Part shown: positions 1 through 9,180 of the stretch, in pieces
How positions within the stretch are numbered: position 1 is the first letter of the stretch
Layout of the letters: every line of letters begins with the position of its first letter
Assembly: GCF_000559025.1 (NCBI RefSeq)
Contig: NZ_JAAN01000035.1
Span: 124,001-188,000 of the forward strand
Source: Luteimonas huabeiensis HB2
GTDB taxonomy: Bacteria; Pseudomonadota; Gammaproteobacteria; Xanthomonadales; Xanthomonadaceae
DNA length: 64,000 nucleotides
Direction: 5' to 3'
Notes under the pieces: model-generated
What the model was told of the DNA's origin: nothing
The model's input: the letters and a program-made list of their open reading frames with translations, nothing else
Databases searched by the model: none
Program-made: the position numbers and the translations under genes

Positions 1-498
1 CCAGTAGCGCAGGCCGAGCCGGCGACGCAGCGCGTTGAGCAGCAGGTTGCCGGTGAGGATGCGGTCGTGCAGCCAGTCGCCGAGCGCCTCCTGCAGCCCG
101 CCGAAGCGGGTGGCGCCGTCGTAGTCGTCGCCGTGGGTCACCAGCAGCCGGCGCCCGTCGGCGGTGACGTGGACCGCGCGCCGGCGCACCCGCGCGGCGG
201 GCAGCGCCAGCCCGCAGGCGCGGCGCAGCGCGCGGTCGTGGTTGCCGGGGATGTAGATCAACTCGGTGCCGGCGCGGCGCAGCGCGTGCAGCGCCTCGAT
301 CGCCTCGTGGTGCGCGGGCCCCCAGTGCGCGCGCCGCTGCGCCAGCCACCACAGGTCGAAGATGTCGCCGACCAGGTACAGCCGCTGGCAGCGCAACCCG
401 GCGAGGAAGCGGGCCAGGTCCGCGGCATGGCAGTGCCGGGAGCCCAGATGGGTGTCGGAGAGGAACACGGCGCGTCGGATCGGCTGCAGGGTCTTCAT
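1..498 (-). CDS. LpxH-like metallophosphoesterase (3' end beyond window)
   Basis: Partial gene: 166 codons are visible and the frame stays open to base 1. The translated product has the calcineurin-like metallophosphoesterase motifs in order: SDTHLGSR (residues 14-21), GDIFDLW (44-50), GNHD (85-88) and THGDD (121-125), which bind the two metal ions. GDIFDLW followed by a Trp-rich stretch is typical of UDP-2,3-diacylglucosamine hydrolase (LpxH) and its paralogues, which act on lipid A precursors at the inner membrane. Whether this is the true LpxH or a paralogue cannot be decided from this part. The ATG at 498 overlaps the TGA of the upstream acyltransferase gene (ATGA), so the two are probably translationally coupled and share a lipid-related role. 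Confidence 0.85.
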   Translation of the reverse strand, partial: MKTLQPIRRAVFLSDTHLGSRHCHAADLARFLAGLRCQRLYLVGDIFDLWWLAQRRAHWGPAHHEAIEALHALRRAGTELIYIPGNHDRALRRACGLALPAARVRRRAVHVTADGRRLLVTHGDDYDGATRFGGLQEALGDWLHDRILTGNLLLNALRRRLGLRYW

Positions 499-2183
499 GC
501 GGGCATCCCGGTGGCGGAAAGGTAGCGCTGCCGCTTGCGTGCGCGCAGCCGGTGCAGATCGACCTCGATCAGGCCGTCGATCGAGTCGCTGAAATCCGGG
601 TCCACGCCGAAGGCGAGGAAGCGCGCCCCGCCCGGCTCGCAGAGCTCGGTGTACTGCCGGTACAGCACCGGCACGGTGGCGCCCAGCGCGGCCAGGTTGG
701 CGCGCAGGGTCTCGAAGGCGGCCTCGGCATCGAGCCCGGGGAAGTCCGGCGGCGCGGCCAGGTAGCGGAACGGGCGCGCGGCCTCGGCGATCGCTTCGCC
801 GGCGCCGTAGTAGCGCGCGTAGTAGGCCACCAGTTGCTCGCGCGCCTCGCGCGGCATGGCGGCGCTGATCGAGACCGCGCCGAGCAGGTAGCGCACCCGC
901 GGATGCCGCCGCAGGTAGGCGCCGATCCCTTGCCACAGATAGTCGAGGCTGCGGCTGCCCCAGCACTCCGGCACGACGAAGCTGCGCCCCAGCTCCAGCC
1001 CCTGGGCGATGCGCGGGATGGCATCGTCGGCGTAGCGGAACAGCGAGGCGGTGTAGAGCCCGCCCAGTCCGCGCTCGGCCAGCAGCCGTGCGCCGCGCGC
1101 GACGCGATAGGCGCCGGCGATGCGCGCGGCGGTCGCATCCCAGACCACGATGTGCTCGTAGTCGGGGTCGAAGCGGTCGAGATCGCGCGCGCGGCCGGTG
1201 CCCTCGCCGACCCGGCGGAAGGTCAGCTCGCGCAGCCGCCCCAGTTCGAGCAACAGCGGCGAGCCGGCCGCGCAGCGCGCCAGCCGGATCTGCTTGCCGT
1301 CGGCGGTCTGGCCCAGCAGTTCCGCGCCCGCCAGCTGCGCCGCCACCCGCGCCGGATCGACCGGCGACGCCAGCGGCCGCTGCGCCGGCGCGGTCCGCCG
1401 GCCCAGCGCGTACAGCGCCTCGCGCACCCGGCGCAGCTGCGCGCCGGCGTCCTCGTCCTCGGGCAACCGCAGCGGCTCGCCCACCCACAGCGTCAGCGGT
1501 CGCCCGCGGCGCGCGAACATCTCGCGCGCCAGCAGCGCGGTGCCGGCCGGCTTGAACAGCGCCGATGCGCCGTAGAACAGCGCCGAGTTGCGCGCGCCCA
1601 CGCGCACCGGCAGTACCGGCGCGCCGGTGCGCCGCGCGAAACGGACGAAGCCGCGGCGCCAGCGGCCGTCGCGCACGCCGCGCAACGACAGCCGCGAGAC
1701 CTCGCCGGCGGGGAACACGATCACGCAGCACTCCTCCCGCAACGCCCGCTCCACCGCCTGCAGGCTGCGCGGGCACGGCCGCCCGCCGAGCACGCGCACC
1801 GGCAGCAGCAGTTCCTCGAGCGGCGCCAGGCCGGCGAGCAGGTCGTTGGCGACGATGCGCACGTCGCGCCTGACCCGGCCCACGCAATCCAGCAGCGCCA
1901 GGGCGTCGAGCGCGCCGGACGGATGGTTGGCGACCAGCAGCAGCCGCCCGCGCGGCGGAATCCGCGATGCGTCCATCGCCAGGTAGCGCGCGCCCAGGTA
2001 CGCCAGCGCGGCGGCGACGAACGCGAAGCCGCGCAGGCCGGGGTGGGCTGCGAGGAAGTCCTCGATCGCCTGCAGCCGCGACCAGCGGCCTACCTGCCGC
2101 AGCAGCGGGCGGGCGATGCCGGCGCGCCGGCCGCGAAACCAGTGCGGGTAGCGCTGCTGCAGACGGTCTTCGAGCGGTGGCAT
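495..2183 (-). CDS. Fused lysophospholipid acyltransferase / OlsB-like GNAT acyltransferase
   Basis: 562 aa. The N-terminal half is a PlsC-type glycerolipid acyltransferase, with the catalytic block NHPSGALD at residues 86-93 (His and Asp five residues apart, as in the hemolysin/OlsA-like subgroup) and FPAGEVSR at 157-164. From about residue 310 a second domain resembles the OlsB/hemolysin-type N-acyltransferase (ornithine lipid synthesis): a FDPDYEH block, a GAYR strand, a YTAS block and an ELGRSFV block. The two domains together would let one protein N- and O-acylate an amino acid or similar head group, as reported for ornithine lipid synthases; the substrate here is inferred only. I chose the ATG at 2183 because family homology starts there; codons upstream in the same frame read as non-coding. 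It overlaps the downstream phosphoesterase by ATGA. Confidence 0.82.
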   Translation of the reverse strand: MPPLEDRLQQRYPHWFRGRRAGIARPLLRQVGRWSRLQAIEDFLAAHPGLRGFAFVAAALAYLGARYLAMDASRIPPRGRLLLVANHPSGALDALALLDCVGRVRRDVRIVANDLLAGLAPLEELLLPVRVLGGRPCPRSLQAVERALREECCVIVFPAGEVSRLSLRGVRDGRWRRGFVRFARRTGAPVLPVRVGARNSALFYGASALFKPAGTALLAREMFARRGRPLTLWVGEPLRLPEDEDAGAQLRRVREALYALGRRTAPAQRPLASPVDPARVAAQLAGAELLGQTADGKQIRLARCAAGSPLLLELGRLRELTFRRVGEGTGRARDLDRFDPDYEHIVVWDATAARIAGAYRVARGARLLAERGLGGLYTASLFRYADDAIPRIAQGLELGRSFVVPECWGSRSLDYLWQGIGAYLRRHPRVRYLLGAVSISAAMPREAREQLVAYYARYYGAGEAIAEAARPFRYLAAPPDFPGLDAEAAFETLRANLAALGATVPVLYRQYTELCEPGGARFLAFGVDPDFSDSIDGLIEVDLHRLRARKRQRYLSATGMPA

Positions 2184-2366
2184 CGGCGTCGCTGGGCGGC
2201 CCGGATGGCCGGCAGCCTGCGCCCGGCAGACGACAGCGCGGTTGCCGCCGCGCGTCGGCCTGATGACCGCGGCCGCCGCCGGCTTCCGGTTTAACCTACG
2301 CTCAATGCCGGCCCCGCCGCCATGCAAAGCACCGGTCGCCCCTGTATCATGCGCGACCATCTTTTC

Positions 2367-2382
2367 ATCCGAATAAAGGGAT
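2367..2382 (+). promoter_or_regulatory. Possible operator upstream of metK, shared with metF
   Basis: The 16-mer ATCCGAATAAAGGGAT lies 8 bases before the metK ATG. It matches the metF upstream 16-mer at 19271-19286 at 12 of 16 positions and has the same imperfect inverted-repeat ends (ATC..GAT). It overlaps the likely metK Shine-Dalgarno (AAAGGG), so part of the similarity could simply be a ribosome binding site. A shared methionine/SAM-cycle regulator is an inference. Confidence 0.35.
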
Positions 2383-2389
2383 ATTGCCG

Positions 2390-3619
2390 ATGTCGAGCTA
2401 CCTGTTCACCTCCGAATCGGTGTCCGAGGGCCATCCGGACAAGGTCGCCGACCAGATCTCGGATGCGGTCCTGGACGCGATCCTGGCCCAGGACCCGCGC
2501 GCGCGCGTGGCCTGCGAGACCATGGTCAAAACGGGCGTGGCGATCGTCGCCGGCGAGGTGACCACCAGCGCCTGGGTGGACATCGAGGAGCTGACCCGCA
2601 AGGTCATCAACGGCATCGGCTACACCAATTCCGACGTCGGCTTCGACGGCCACACCTGCGGCATCCTCAACCTGATCGGCAAGCAGTCGCCGGACATCGC
2701 CGCGGGCGTGGACGGCACCCGGAAGAAGCAGAAGAAGCCCGAGGAACAGGGCGCGGGCGACCAGGGCCTGATGTTCGGCTACGCCTGCGACGAGGCCCCG
2801 GAATACATGCCGGCCCCGATCTACTACAGCCACCGGCTGGTCGAGCAGCAGGCCAAGGTGCGCAAGAACGGCAAGCTGAAGTGGCTGCGCCCGGACGCCA
2901 AGAGCCAGGTCACCCTGCGCTACGACGGCAACAACGAAGTCGTCGGCCTGGACGCGGTGGTGCTGTCGACCCAGCACGATCCGGACATCAAGCAGAAGGA
3001 CCTGATCGAGGCCGTGCGCGAGCACGTGCTCAAGCCGGTGCTGCCGAAGAAGTGGCTGGAGACGCTGCCGAAGAACAAGGTGCACATCAACCCGACCGGC
3101 GTGTTCGTCATCGGCGGGCCGGTCGGCGACTGCGGCCTGACCGGGCGCAAGATCATCGTCGACACCTACGGCGGCATGGCCCGCCACGGCGGCGGCGCGT
3201 TCTCCGGCAAGGACCCCTCCAAGGTCGACCGTTCGGCCGCCTACGCCGCGCGCTACGTGGCCAAGAACGTGGTCGCCGCGGGCCTGGCCGAGAAGTGCGA
3301 GGTGCAGGTGAGCTACGCCATCGGCGTGGCCGAGCCGACCTCGATCTCGGTCACCACCTTCGGCACCGGCAAGGTCCCGGACGAGAAGATCGAGAAGCTG
3401 ATCCGCGCGCACTTCGACCTGCGCCCCTACGGCATCATCCGCATGCTCGACCTGATCCATCCGATGTACCAGCAGACCGCCTCCTACGGCCACTTCGGCC
3501 GCAAGCCGAAGGCGTTCGCCTACACCAACGGCGCCGGCGAGCGGGTGGAAGCGACCGCGTTCTCGTGGGAGCGGACCGACCGCGCCGCCGCCCTGCGCGC
3601 GGACGCCGGGCTGAAGTAA
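2390..3619 (+). CDS. metK: S-adenosylmethionine synthase (methionine adenosyltransferase)
   Basis: 409 aa, close to the usual 385-405. It makes SAM from methionine and ATP in the cytoplasm. The N-terminal motif [12 protein letters not shown], the central [12 protein letters not shown] and the glycine loop [14 protein letters not shown] are the family signatures that bind ATP, Mg2+ and K+. The ATG at 2390 is preceded by AAAGGG at a suitable distance; a TTG two codons upstream (2384) is less likely. A possible -10 (TATCAT, 2345-2350) lies about 40 bases before the ATG. The gene is monocistronic and ends in a strong terminator. The SAM-cycle partners ahcY and metF are at 15 and 19 kb. Confidence 0.97.
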   Translation: MSSYLFTSESVSEGHPDKVADQISDAVLDAILAQDPRARVACETMVKTGVAIVAGEVTTSAWVDIEELTRKVINGIGYTNSDVGFDGHTCGILNLIGKQSPDIAAGVDGTRKKQKKPEEQGAGDQGLMFGYACDEAPEYMPAPIYYSHRLVEQQAKVRKNGKLKWLRPDAKSQVTLRYDGNNEVVGLDAVVLSTQHDPDIKQKDLIEAVREHVLKPVLPKKWLETLPKNKVHINPTGVFVIGGPVGDCGLTGRKIIVDTYGGMARHGGGAFSGKDPSKVDRSAAYAARYVAKNVVAAGLAEKCEVQVSYAIGVAEPTSISVTTFGTGKVPDEKIEKLIRAHFDLRPYGIIRMLDLIHPMYQQTASYGHFGRKPKAFAYTNGAGERVEATAFSWERTDRAAALRADAGLK

Positions 3620-3640
3620 GGCCGCCCGCAAGGCACGACC

Positions 3641-3672
3641 CGACGGGCCGCTCGCGCGGCCCGTCGTTTTTT
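3641..3672 (+). terminator. Rho-independent terminator of metK
   Basis: A perfect 11-bp stem, CGACGGGCCGC / GCGGCCCGTCG, with a 4-base loop, followed directly by six T residues at 3667-3672. It sits 21 bases after the metK stop and separates metK from the convergent gene ending at 3722. Confidence 0.93.
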
Positions 3673-3721
3673 CGCCTTGCCTTTGCATGACGGCGCGGCG
3701 GCGGCCGCCGGCCGCCGCCGG

Positions 3722-5833
3722 CTACAGCCGCACGCTCAGACGCACCTCCTCGTCGCCGCCATCGCGCGCGACCAGCACCCGATCGCCCGCGCGCTCGAAA
3801 CGCAGGTCCAGCCAGCCCTCGCCCACCCGCAGGCGCTGCAGGTGCAGGCGGTCCACGCCTTCCGGAAGCCGCGGCCGGTCCACCGACACTTCGTGGCGCG
3901 CGGCATCGATGCGCAGCCCCAGGCAGGCCTGCAGCAGCATGAACACCGAGCCCGCGGCCCACGCCTGCGGCAGGCAGGCCACCGGATAGGCGACCGGCGG
4001 CTGGCCGGGCGTGCGCGGGAAGCCGCAGAACAGCTCCGGCAGCCGCATGCCGAAGCGGGTCGCGGCCTCGAACAGGTCGGCCAGCAACCGCGCCGCGTGC
4101 GCGCGGTCGCCGTAGCGGGCGACGCCGGCCGCGCACAGCGCCACGTCGTGCGGCCAGACCGAACCGTTGTGGTAGGACATCGGGTTGTAGCGGGCCTGTC
4201 CAGCGGCCAGGGTGCGGATCCCCCAGCCGCTGTCGAAGGCGGGCGACGCGAGTTGCGCGGCCACCTGGCGCGCGCGCTCGGCCGGCACCGCGCCGGCATA
4301 GAGCAGGTGCCCGGCGTTGGAGCCGCGCACCCGGCAGGGCCGGCCCTCGCCGTCGCGGGCGATCGCGTAGTAGCCCTGCTCGGGCATCCAGAAGGTCCGC
4401 TCGATGCGCGCCCGGATCGCCTGCGCGCGGGCGCGCCAGCGGATCGCCGCCTCCTGCTCGCCGCGCGCGGCGGCCAGCACCGCCAGCCGGGACAGTCCCG
4501 CGCAGACGTAGCCCTGCACCTCCACCAGCGCGATCGGCCCCGGCGGGATCCGCCCGTCGTCGTGGAAGATCGCATCGCCGCTGTCCTTCCAGCCCTGGTT
4601 GAGCAGCCCGCCGGCCTCGCCGCGCCGGTAGGCGAGCAGGCCGTCGCGGTCGGCATCGCAACTGCGCTCGATCCAGCCGGCGGCGGCGACCAGTGAGGGC
4701 CACAGCGCGTCGATGAACTCGCCGTCGGCGGTACGCGCGGCGTACTCGCAGGCCAGCAGCAGGAACAGCGGCGTGGTATCGACGCCGCCGTAGTAGCGGG
4801 CGAACGGCAGCTCCTCCAGCGCGACCATCTCGCCCTTGCGCGCCTCGTGCAGGATCTTGCCCGGCGCGGCGTCGCGGAAGGACGAGGCCTCGCGCGCCTG
4901 GTGGCGGGCCAGGTAGGCCAGCACGCCGCGCGCGAGCGCCGGGTCCAGCCACAGGGTCTGCAAGGCGGTGATCACCGCATCGCGGCCGAACGGCGTGGAA
5001 AACCAGGGGATGCCGGCATAGGGATAGGGGCCGGTCGGCAATTCGGTGGTGAGCAGGGCGATGTCCGCGCGCGAGCGTTCCAGCCAGGCGTTGAACAGGC
5101 GGTTGCCGCTACGCAGCCGCGCGCCGGTGCGGCGGCGCGCGCGCATCGCGCGGCGGGCGGCGGCGGCGGCGCGGCGGAAGCGCTCGCGCCCGGGGGCGGC
5201 GGGCTCCGCGCCGGCCTCCAGGTAGAGCGTTTCGGCCTGCCCCGGCGCGAGCTCGAACTCGAAGTCGGCGCGGCCTTCGCGCAACGGACGCGGCGCGCGG
5301 GAGAACGCCAGGCACAACCGCCGCTGCTGGCCATCGAGCCCGACGTAGGCCAGGGTCGCGGCCTGCGCATCGAGTTCGGCGGGCAGGCGGCGCCCGCGCT
5401 CCTTGCGCCGCGCGCCGCGGACTTCGAACATGTCGCGGAAGTCGGCGTCGAACTCCAGGGCCAGGCCGAACCTCGCGGGCGCGGTGCCGTAGTTGCGGCA
5501 GGCGATGCGCTCGTACATGCGCGCGCCCCACAGGAAGCGCGCGCGCTCGACGTGGATTACCCCCTCGGGCGATGCGCTGTCGCCCAGCGGCGGCAGCGGC
5601 CGGTTGGTGAGGTGCACGGTCAGGAACACGTTGTCGGCGCCCACGCCCGCGCTCAGCAGGCTGGGCGCCTCCTCGCCCAGCCGCAGGCGCAGCCGCGACA
5701 GCACGCGCGTGCCGTCCCGGTACAGGCCGTCGGCGTCGCCGTCCACCAGATCGCCGCGCGCATCGCAGACCAGGAACGCGTCGCCATCCTTGAGCGCGTA
5801 GCGGGCCGCGGGTGCGTCGTCGCGCTCAGGCAT
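3722..5833 (-). CDS. Glycogen-debranching-type glycoside hydrolase (amylo-alpha-1,6-glucosidase family)
   Basis: 703 aa. It starts with an N-terminal beta-sandwich domain typical of bacterial debranching-like proteins (about residues 10-210, with repeated DGLYRDGTR / RLRLRLG strands). An (alpha/alpha)6-barrel catalytic region follows, containing FGRDAVITALQTL, YYGGVDTTPLF and DADRDGLLAY blocks and the late SVWPHD block. These features fit proteins annotated as amylo-alpha-1,6-glucosidase / MGH1-type hydrolases; the real substrate is unknown. No signal peptide is visible. The start overlaps the stop of the upstream glycosyltransferase by 8 bases, indicating an operon making or remodelling a glucan-like compound. 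An Hsp20 gene lies upstream on the same strand, so the group may be stress-related, but this is inference. Confidence 0.8.
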   Translation of the reverse strand: MPERDDAPAARYALKDGDAFLVCDARGDLVDGDADGLYRDGTRVLSRLRLRLGEEAPSLLSAGVGADNVFLTVHLTNRPLPPLGDSASPEGVIHVERARFLWGARMYERIACRNYGTAPARFGLALEFDADFRDMFEVRGARRKERGRRLPAELDAQAATLAYVGLDGQQRRLCLAFSRAPRPLREGRADFEFELAPGQAETLYLEAGAEPAAPGRERFRRAAAAARRAMRARRRTGARLRSGNRLFNAWLERSRADIALLTTELPTGPYPYAGIPWFSTPFGRDAVITALQTLWLDPALARGVLAYLARHQAREASSFRDAAPGKILHEARKGEMVALEELPFARYYGGVDTTPLFLLLACEYAARTADGEFIDALWPSLVAAAGWIERSCDADRDGLLAYRRGEAGGLLNQGWKDSGDAIFHDDGRIPPGPIALVEVQGYVCAGLSRLAVLAAARGEQEAAIRWRARAQAIRARIERTFWMPEQGYYAIARDGEGRPCRVRGSNAGHLLYAGAVPAERARQVAAQLASPAFDSGWGIRTLAAGQARYNPMSYHNGSVWPHDVALCAAGVARYGDRAHAARLLADLFEAATRFGMRLPELFCGFPRTPGQPPVAYPVACLPQAWAAGSVFMLLQACLGLRIDAARHEVSVDRPRLPEGVDRLHLQRLRVGEGWLDLRFERAGDRVLVARDGGDEEVRLSVRL

Positions 5834-6908
5834 GGGCCCGGGCGTCCAGCGCGTGCCCGACCACGGGGCTCGCCCGCTCGGACCCCAGCAGCTGCCGGTA
5901 GACGTCGAGGTAGTGCTCGGCCATCACCCGCGCGCCGAAGCGCGCCTCGAAGCGCCGGCGGATCGCGCCGCGATCCAGCGTGGCGGCGCGCTCGACCGCG
6001 GCCGCGGCGGCCTCTTCGGAATCGACGATGAAGCCGGTGATGCCGTCCTCGATCACCTCGCGCACCGAGCCGCAATCCCAGGCGATCACCGGCGTGCCGC
6101 AGGCCATCGCCTCGATCATGACCAGCCCGAACGGCTCGGGCCAATCGATGGGGAACAGCAGCGCGCGCGCGTGCCCGAGTAGTTCGCGCTTGCCGGCGTC
6201 GTCCACCTCGCCGATCAGTTCCGCGCCGCCGCCGGCCAGCAGCGGCTCGATGCATTGCCGGTGGTAGTGGGCATCGGCCGCGTCGATCTTGGCGGCGATG
6301 CGCAGCGGCAGGCCAGCGCGCCGGGCGATGGCGATCGCGCGGTCGGGCCGCTTCTCCGGCGAGATCCGGCCCAGGAAGGCCAGATAGTCGCCACGCGGCG
6401 ACGCCACCGGCGCGTACAGATCCTCGGGCAGGCCGTGCGGCACCGTGGCCACCCAGTTGCCCATCGGCAGCGGGCCGCGCTGCTGGTGCGAGATGGAAAC
6501 CAGCGGGTACTGCGGCCAGCGCCGGTACGCCTCGGCGAGATCCTTCAGGTCCAGGCGCCCGTGCAAGGTCGTCACCGTGCGCGAGGCGATGTCCTCGAAG
6601 AACGGGAAGTGCAGCAGGTCGACGTGGAAATGCAGGATGTCGAAGCGGCCGGCCTGGCGCCGCACCTCCTGCAGCATCGACAGGTGGGCGGCGAGATCGG
6701 ACTTCAGCGGCGCCGGGTCCAGGCGGATGGCGCGGTCGCGCATGGGGAACAGTTCGGCGCGCGTGCGCGTCTCCGCGCTGGCGAACACGGCGACCCGGTG
6801 GCCCAGTTCGACCTGGGCGTCGGCGAGATAGGCGACGATGCGTTCGGTGCCGCCGTACAGCTTCGGCGGCACCGCCTCGTAGAGCGGAGCGATGTGGGCG
6901 ATGCGCAT
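5826..6908 (-). CDS. GT4-family glycosyltransferase
   Basis: 360 aa, GT-B fold. The N-terminal block has the glycine-rich acceptor loop KLYGGTERIVAYLAD. The C-terminal half has FLGRISPEKRPD, the P-E-PFGLVMIEAMACG-type donor-site motif (EPFGLVMIEAMACGTPVIA) and a conserved Glu for nucleotide-sugar binding. It is a retaining glycosyltransferase; donor and acceptor cannot be named. The start (MRIAHIAP) was chosen because homology begins there and the frame upstream reads as spurious low-complexity sequence. Its 3' end overlaps the debranching-type hydrolase gene by 8 bases, so the two are very likely co-translated and act on the same sugar polymer or compatible solute. Confidence 0.85.
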   Translation of the reverse strand: MRIAHIAPLYEAVPPKLYGGTERIVAYLADAQVELGHRVAVFASAETRTRAELFPMRDRAIRLDPAPLKSDLAAHLSMLQEVRRQAGRFDILHFHVDLLHFPFFEDIASRTVTTLHGRLDLKDLAEAYRRWPQYPLVSISHQQRGPLPMGNWVATVPHGLPEDLYAPVASPRGDYLAFLGRISPEKRPDRAIAIARRAGLPLRIAAKIDAADAHYHRQCIEPLLAGGGAELIGEVDDAGKRELLGHARALLFPIDWPEPFGLVMIEAMACGTPVIAWDCGSVREVIEDGITGFIVDSEEAAAAAVERAATLDRGAIRRRFEARFGARVMAEHYLDVYRQLLGSERASPVVGHALDARAHA

Positions 6909-7033
6909 GGCGGGGGCGGGATACGGTCGAGGGCGCCCCGGCGCGGCGAACCGCACCGGGGACGCGGTGAAGGGGCACGTGGGTGGGCCGCGCGACGGCG
7001 GTCGCGCCGCGCGGCCGGCCGGAACGCCGGCGA

Positions 7034-7546
7034 TCAGGCGGCCTTGGCGATCGGAATGCGCACCGGCTTCGCCCGCGCCTGCTCGGTCTTGGGCAGAACC
7101 ACGGTCAGCACGCCGTCGCGGAACTGCGCGCTGGCCCGGTCCACGTCGACCTCGGTGTCCAGCGCGATCCGGCGCTCGAAGCGCCCGTAATAGCGCTCGC
7201 TGATCCGCCGCCCGCGCTCCTCGCGCTCGGCGCGGTGCTCGCCGCGCAGGACCAGGTCGCCGTTCTCGAACTCCACCTCGACGTCCTGCTCGCGCAGGCC
7301 CGGCAGCTCGGCGCTGACCGCGTATTCGTCGTCGCGCTCCACCACCTCGACCCGCGGCCAGCCGGCGACCGCCGACGACCCGGCCTGCGGCAGCACGGCA
7401 TCCACCTCGCGCCACAGGTCGTCGAACAGGCGGGTCATTTCGCGATGCAGCGCATCGAAGGGATCGCGCATGTCGCGCGGGGACGCGACGGCTCCGCGAT
7501 CGCGGCCACGGCCGCGGTTCCAAGGAATCAACTGACTCACGCTCAT
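7034..7546 (-). CDS. Hsp20 small heat-shock protein
   Basis: 170 aa with one alpha-crystallin domain (about residues 55-150): the VEVVERDDEYAVSAELPG strand, the GLREQDVEVEFENGDLVLRG region, and the end signature DGVLTVVLPK. Residues R..I near the C terminus (KPVRIPIA) form the IxI-like tail used for oligomer assembly. It is an ATP-independent holdase chaperone in the cytoplasm. The ribosome binding site GAGGAGA lies 8 bases upstream of the ATG. The upstream DNA has a perfect sigma-32-like -35 element (CTTGAAA), consistent with heat-shock induction. Slightly longer than typical Hsp20 because of a charged N-terminal arm (NRGRGRDRG). Confidence 0.94.
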   Translation of the reverse strand: MSVSQLIPWNRGRGRDRGAVASPRDMRDPFDALHREMTRLFDDLWREVDAVLPQAGSSAVAGWPRVEVVERDDEYAVSAELPGLREQDVEVEFENGDLVLRGEHRAEREERGRRISERYYGRFERRIALDTEVDVDRASAQFRDGVLTVVLPKTEQARAKPVRIPIAKAA

Positions 7547-7673
7547 GACAGTATCTCCTCGAATCGTTTGGCTCGGCGCCCGGCCGCCCCGGAGGCCGGC
7601 GCCACGCTCGCCGGACGGCGGCGGCGCGGCCCGCGGGACCGGGCAAGGCCGCAGGTAGGTGCGGGCGGGCGGA

Positions 7674-7680
7674 TTTCAAG
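7674..7680 (-). promoter_or_regulatory. Sigma-32-like -35 element before hsp20
   Basis: On the minus strand the heptamer is CTTGAAA, identical to the heat-shock -35 consensus, about 130 bases upstream of the hsp20 ATG. The match at the expected -10 position (CCTACCTG, about 14 bases further on) is weak, so the call depends mainly on the -35 and on the gene's identity. A leader of roughly 100 bases of very GC-rich sequence would result. Confidence 0.4.
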
Positions 7681-7767
7681 CCCCCCGACCGCCACGGCCC
7701 CGGGGGGCGCTTTGCAAGCCACCGCCGACGTGCTATCCCTGTCGCGGAAGTCCGCCATGGAGCCCGG

Positions 7768-9180
7768 GTGAGCGCCCATTACGACGAGATGCACGATGCC
7801 ACGGGCGAGGTCCGCCCCCATTACCGTGCGCTCGACGCCTGGCTGCGCAGCACCCCGGAGGAGCAGCTCGCGCACAAGCGGCGCGAGGCGGAGGTGTCCT
7901 TCCATCGCGTCGGCATCACGTTCTCGGTCTACGGCGAGGAGGCCGGCAACGAACGGCTGATCCCGTTCGATATCGTGCCGCGGATCGTGCCAGCGGCCGA
8001 GTGGCGGATGCTGGAGGCCGGCCTGCGCCAGCGCGTGCACGCGCTCAACCTGTTCCTGGGCGACATCTACGGCGAGCAGCGCATCCTGCGCGAGCGCCGG
8101 GTGCCGCCCGAACTGGTGCTCGACAACAGCGAGTTCCGCGCCGAGATGCACGGCCTGCCGGTGGCGGGCGGCATCTACTCGCACATCTCCGGCATCGACC
8201 TGGTACGCGCCGGCGACGGCGAGTACTACGTGCTGGAGGACAACCTGCGGGTGGCCTCGGGCGTGTCGTACATGCTGGAGAACCGCCGCATGATGACCCG
8301 GCTCATTCCGGAGCTGTTCGCCAGCCAGCAGATCGCGCCGGTCGAGCGCTACCCCGACGCCCTGCTGGAGGTGCTGCGCCAGGCGGCGCCGGCCAACATC
8401 GACAACCCCACGGTCGCGGTGCTGACCCCGGGCGCGGCCAACTCGGCGTACTTCGAACACGCCTTCCTCGCCCAGCAGATGGGCGTGGAACTGGTGGAGG
8501 GCGCGGACCTGTTCGTGCGCGACGACATGGTCTACATGGGCACGACCCGCGGCCCGCAGCGGGTGCACGTGATCTACCGCCGGATCAACGACGACTTCCT
8601 CGACCCGACGGTGTTCCGCCCGGACTCGCTGCTGGGCGTGCCCGGCCTGTTCGCCGCCTACCGCGCCGGCAACGTCACCCTCGCCAACGCGCCGGGCACC
8701 GGCGTCGGCGACGACAAGTCGGTGTATCCCTACGTGCCGGAGATGATCCGCTTCTACCTCAGCGAGGAGCCGATCCTGCACAACGTGCCCACCCGCATGC
8801 TGCGCGATCCCGACGATCTGCGCTACGCGCTGGAGCACCTGCACGAGCTGGTGGTGAAGGAAGTCCACGGCGCCGGCGGCTACGGCATGCTGGTCGGCCC
8901 GGCCGCCAGCCGCGCGGAGATCGAGGAGTTCCGCGCGCGCATCCTGGCCGATCCCGGCAACTACATCGCGCAGCCGACCTTGTCGCTGTCGACCTGCCCG
9001 ACCTTCGTCGAAAGCGGACTGGCCCCGCGCCACGTCGACCTGCGTCCCTACATCCTCAGCGGGCAGCGCATCCACGTGATCCCAGGCGGCCTGACCCGGG
9101 TCGCGCTGCGCGAAGGCTCCCTGGTGGTGAACTCGTCCCAGGGCGGCGGCACCAAGGACACCTGGGTGCTGGAGGGCTGA
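7768..9180 (+). CDS. Circularly permuted ATP-grasp type 2 family protein (Anbu cluster)
   Basis: 470 aa. It matches the circularly permuted ATP-grasp family: N-terminal HRVGITFSVYG and RIVPAAEWRMLEAGL blocks, LFLGDIYGEQRIL, a central DLVRAGDGEYYVLEDNLRV block, and the late VVKEVHGAGGYGMLVGP block carrying the ATP-phosphate loop. ATP-grasp enzymes ligate carboxylates to amines, which suggests peptide or amide formation; the substrate is unknown. The start is the GTG at 7768 with GGAG just upstream; an ATG at 7789 is the alternative. The stop overlaps the next start (TGATG at 9178-9182). This gene, the alpha-E gene and anbu form a recognised conserved cluster. Confidence 0.9.
   Translation: MSAHYDEMHDATGEVRPHYRALDAWLRSTPEEQLAHKRREAEVSFHRVGITFSVYGEEAGNERLIPFDIVPRIVPAAEWRMLEAGLRQRVHALNLFLGDIYGEQRILRERRVPPELVLDNSEFRAEMHGLPVAGGIYSHISGIDLVRAGDGEYYVLEDNLRVASGVSYMLENRRMMTRLIPELFASQQIAPVERYPDALLEVLRQAAPANIDNPTVAVLTPGAANSAYFEHAFLAQQMGVELVEGADLFVRDDMVYMGTTRGPQRVHVIYRRINDDFLDPTVFRPDSLLGVPGLFAAYRAGNVTLANAPGTGVGDDKSVYPYVPEMIRFYLSEEPILHNVPTRMLRDPDDLRYALEHLHELVVKEVHGAGGYGMLVGPAASRAEIEEFRARILADPGNYIAQPTLSLSTCPTFVESGLAPRHVDLRPYILSGQRIHVIPGGLTRVALREGSLVVNSSQGGGTKDTWVLEG

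Noticed and set aside
2300-2389. SAM riboswitch upstream of metK
   Set aside because: No SAM-I, SAM-II or SAM-IV pattern could be found; only the short palindrome is visible.
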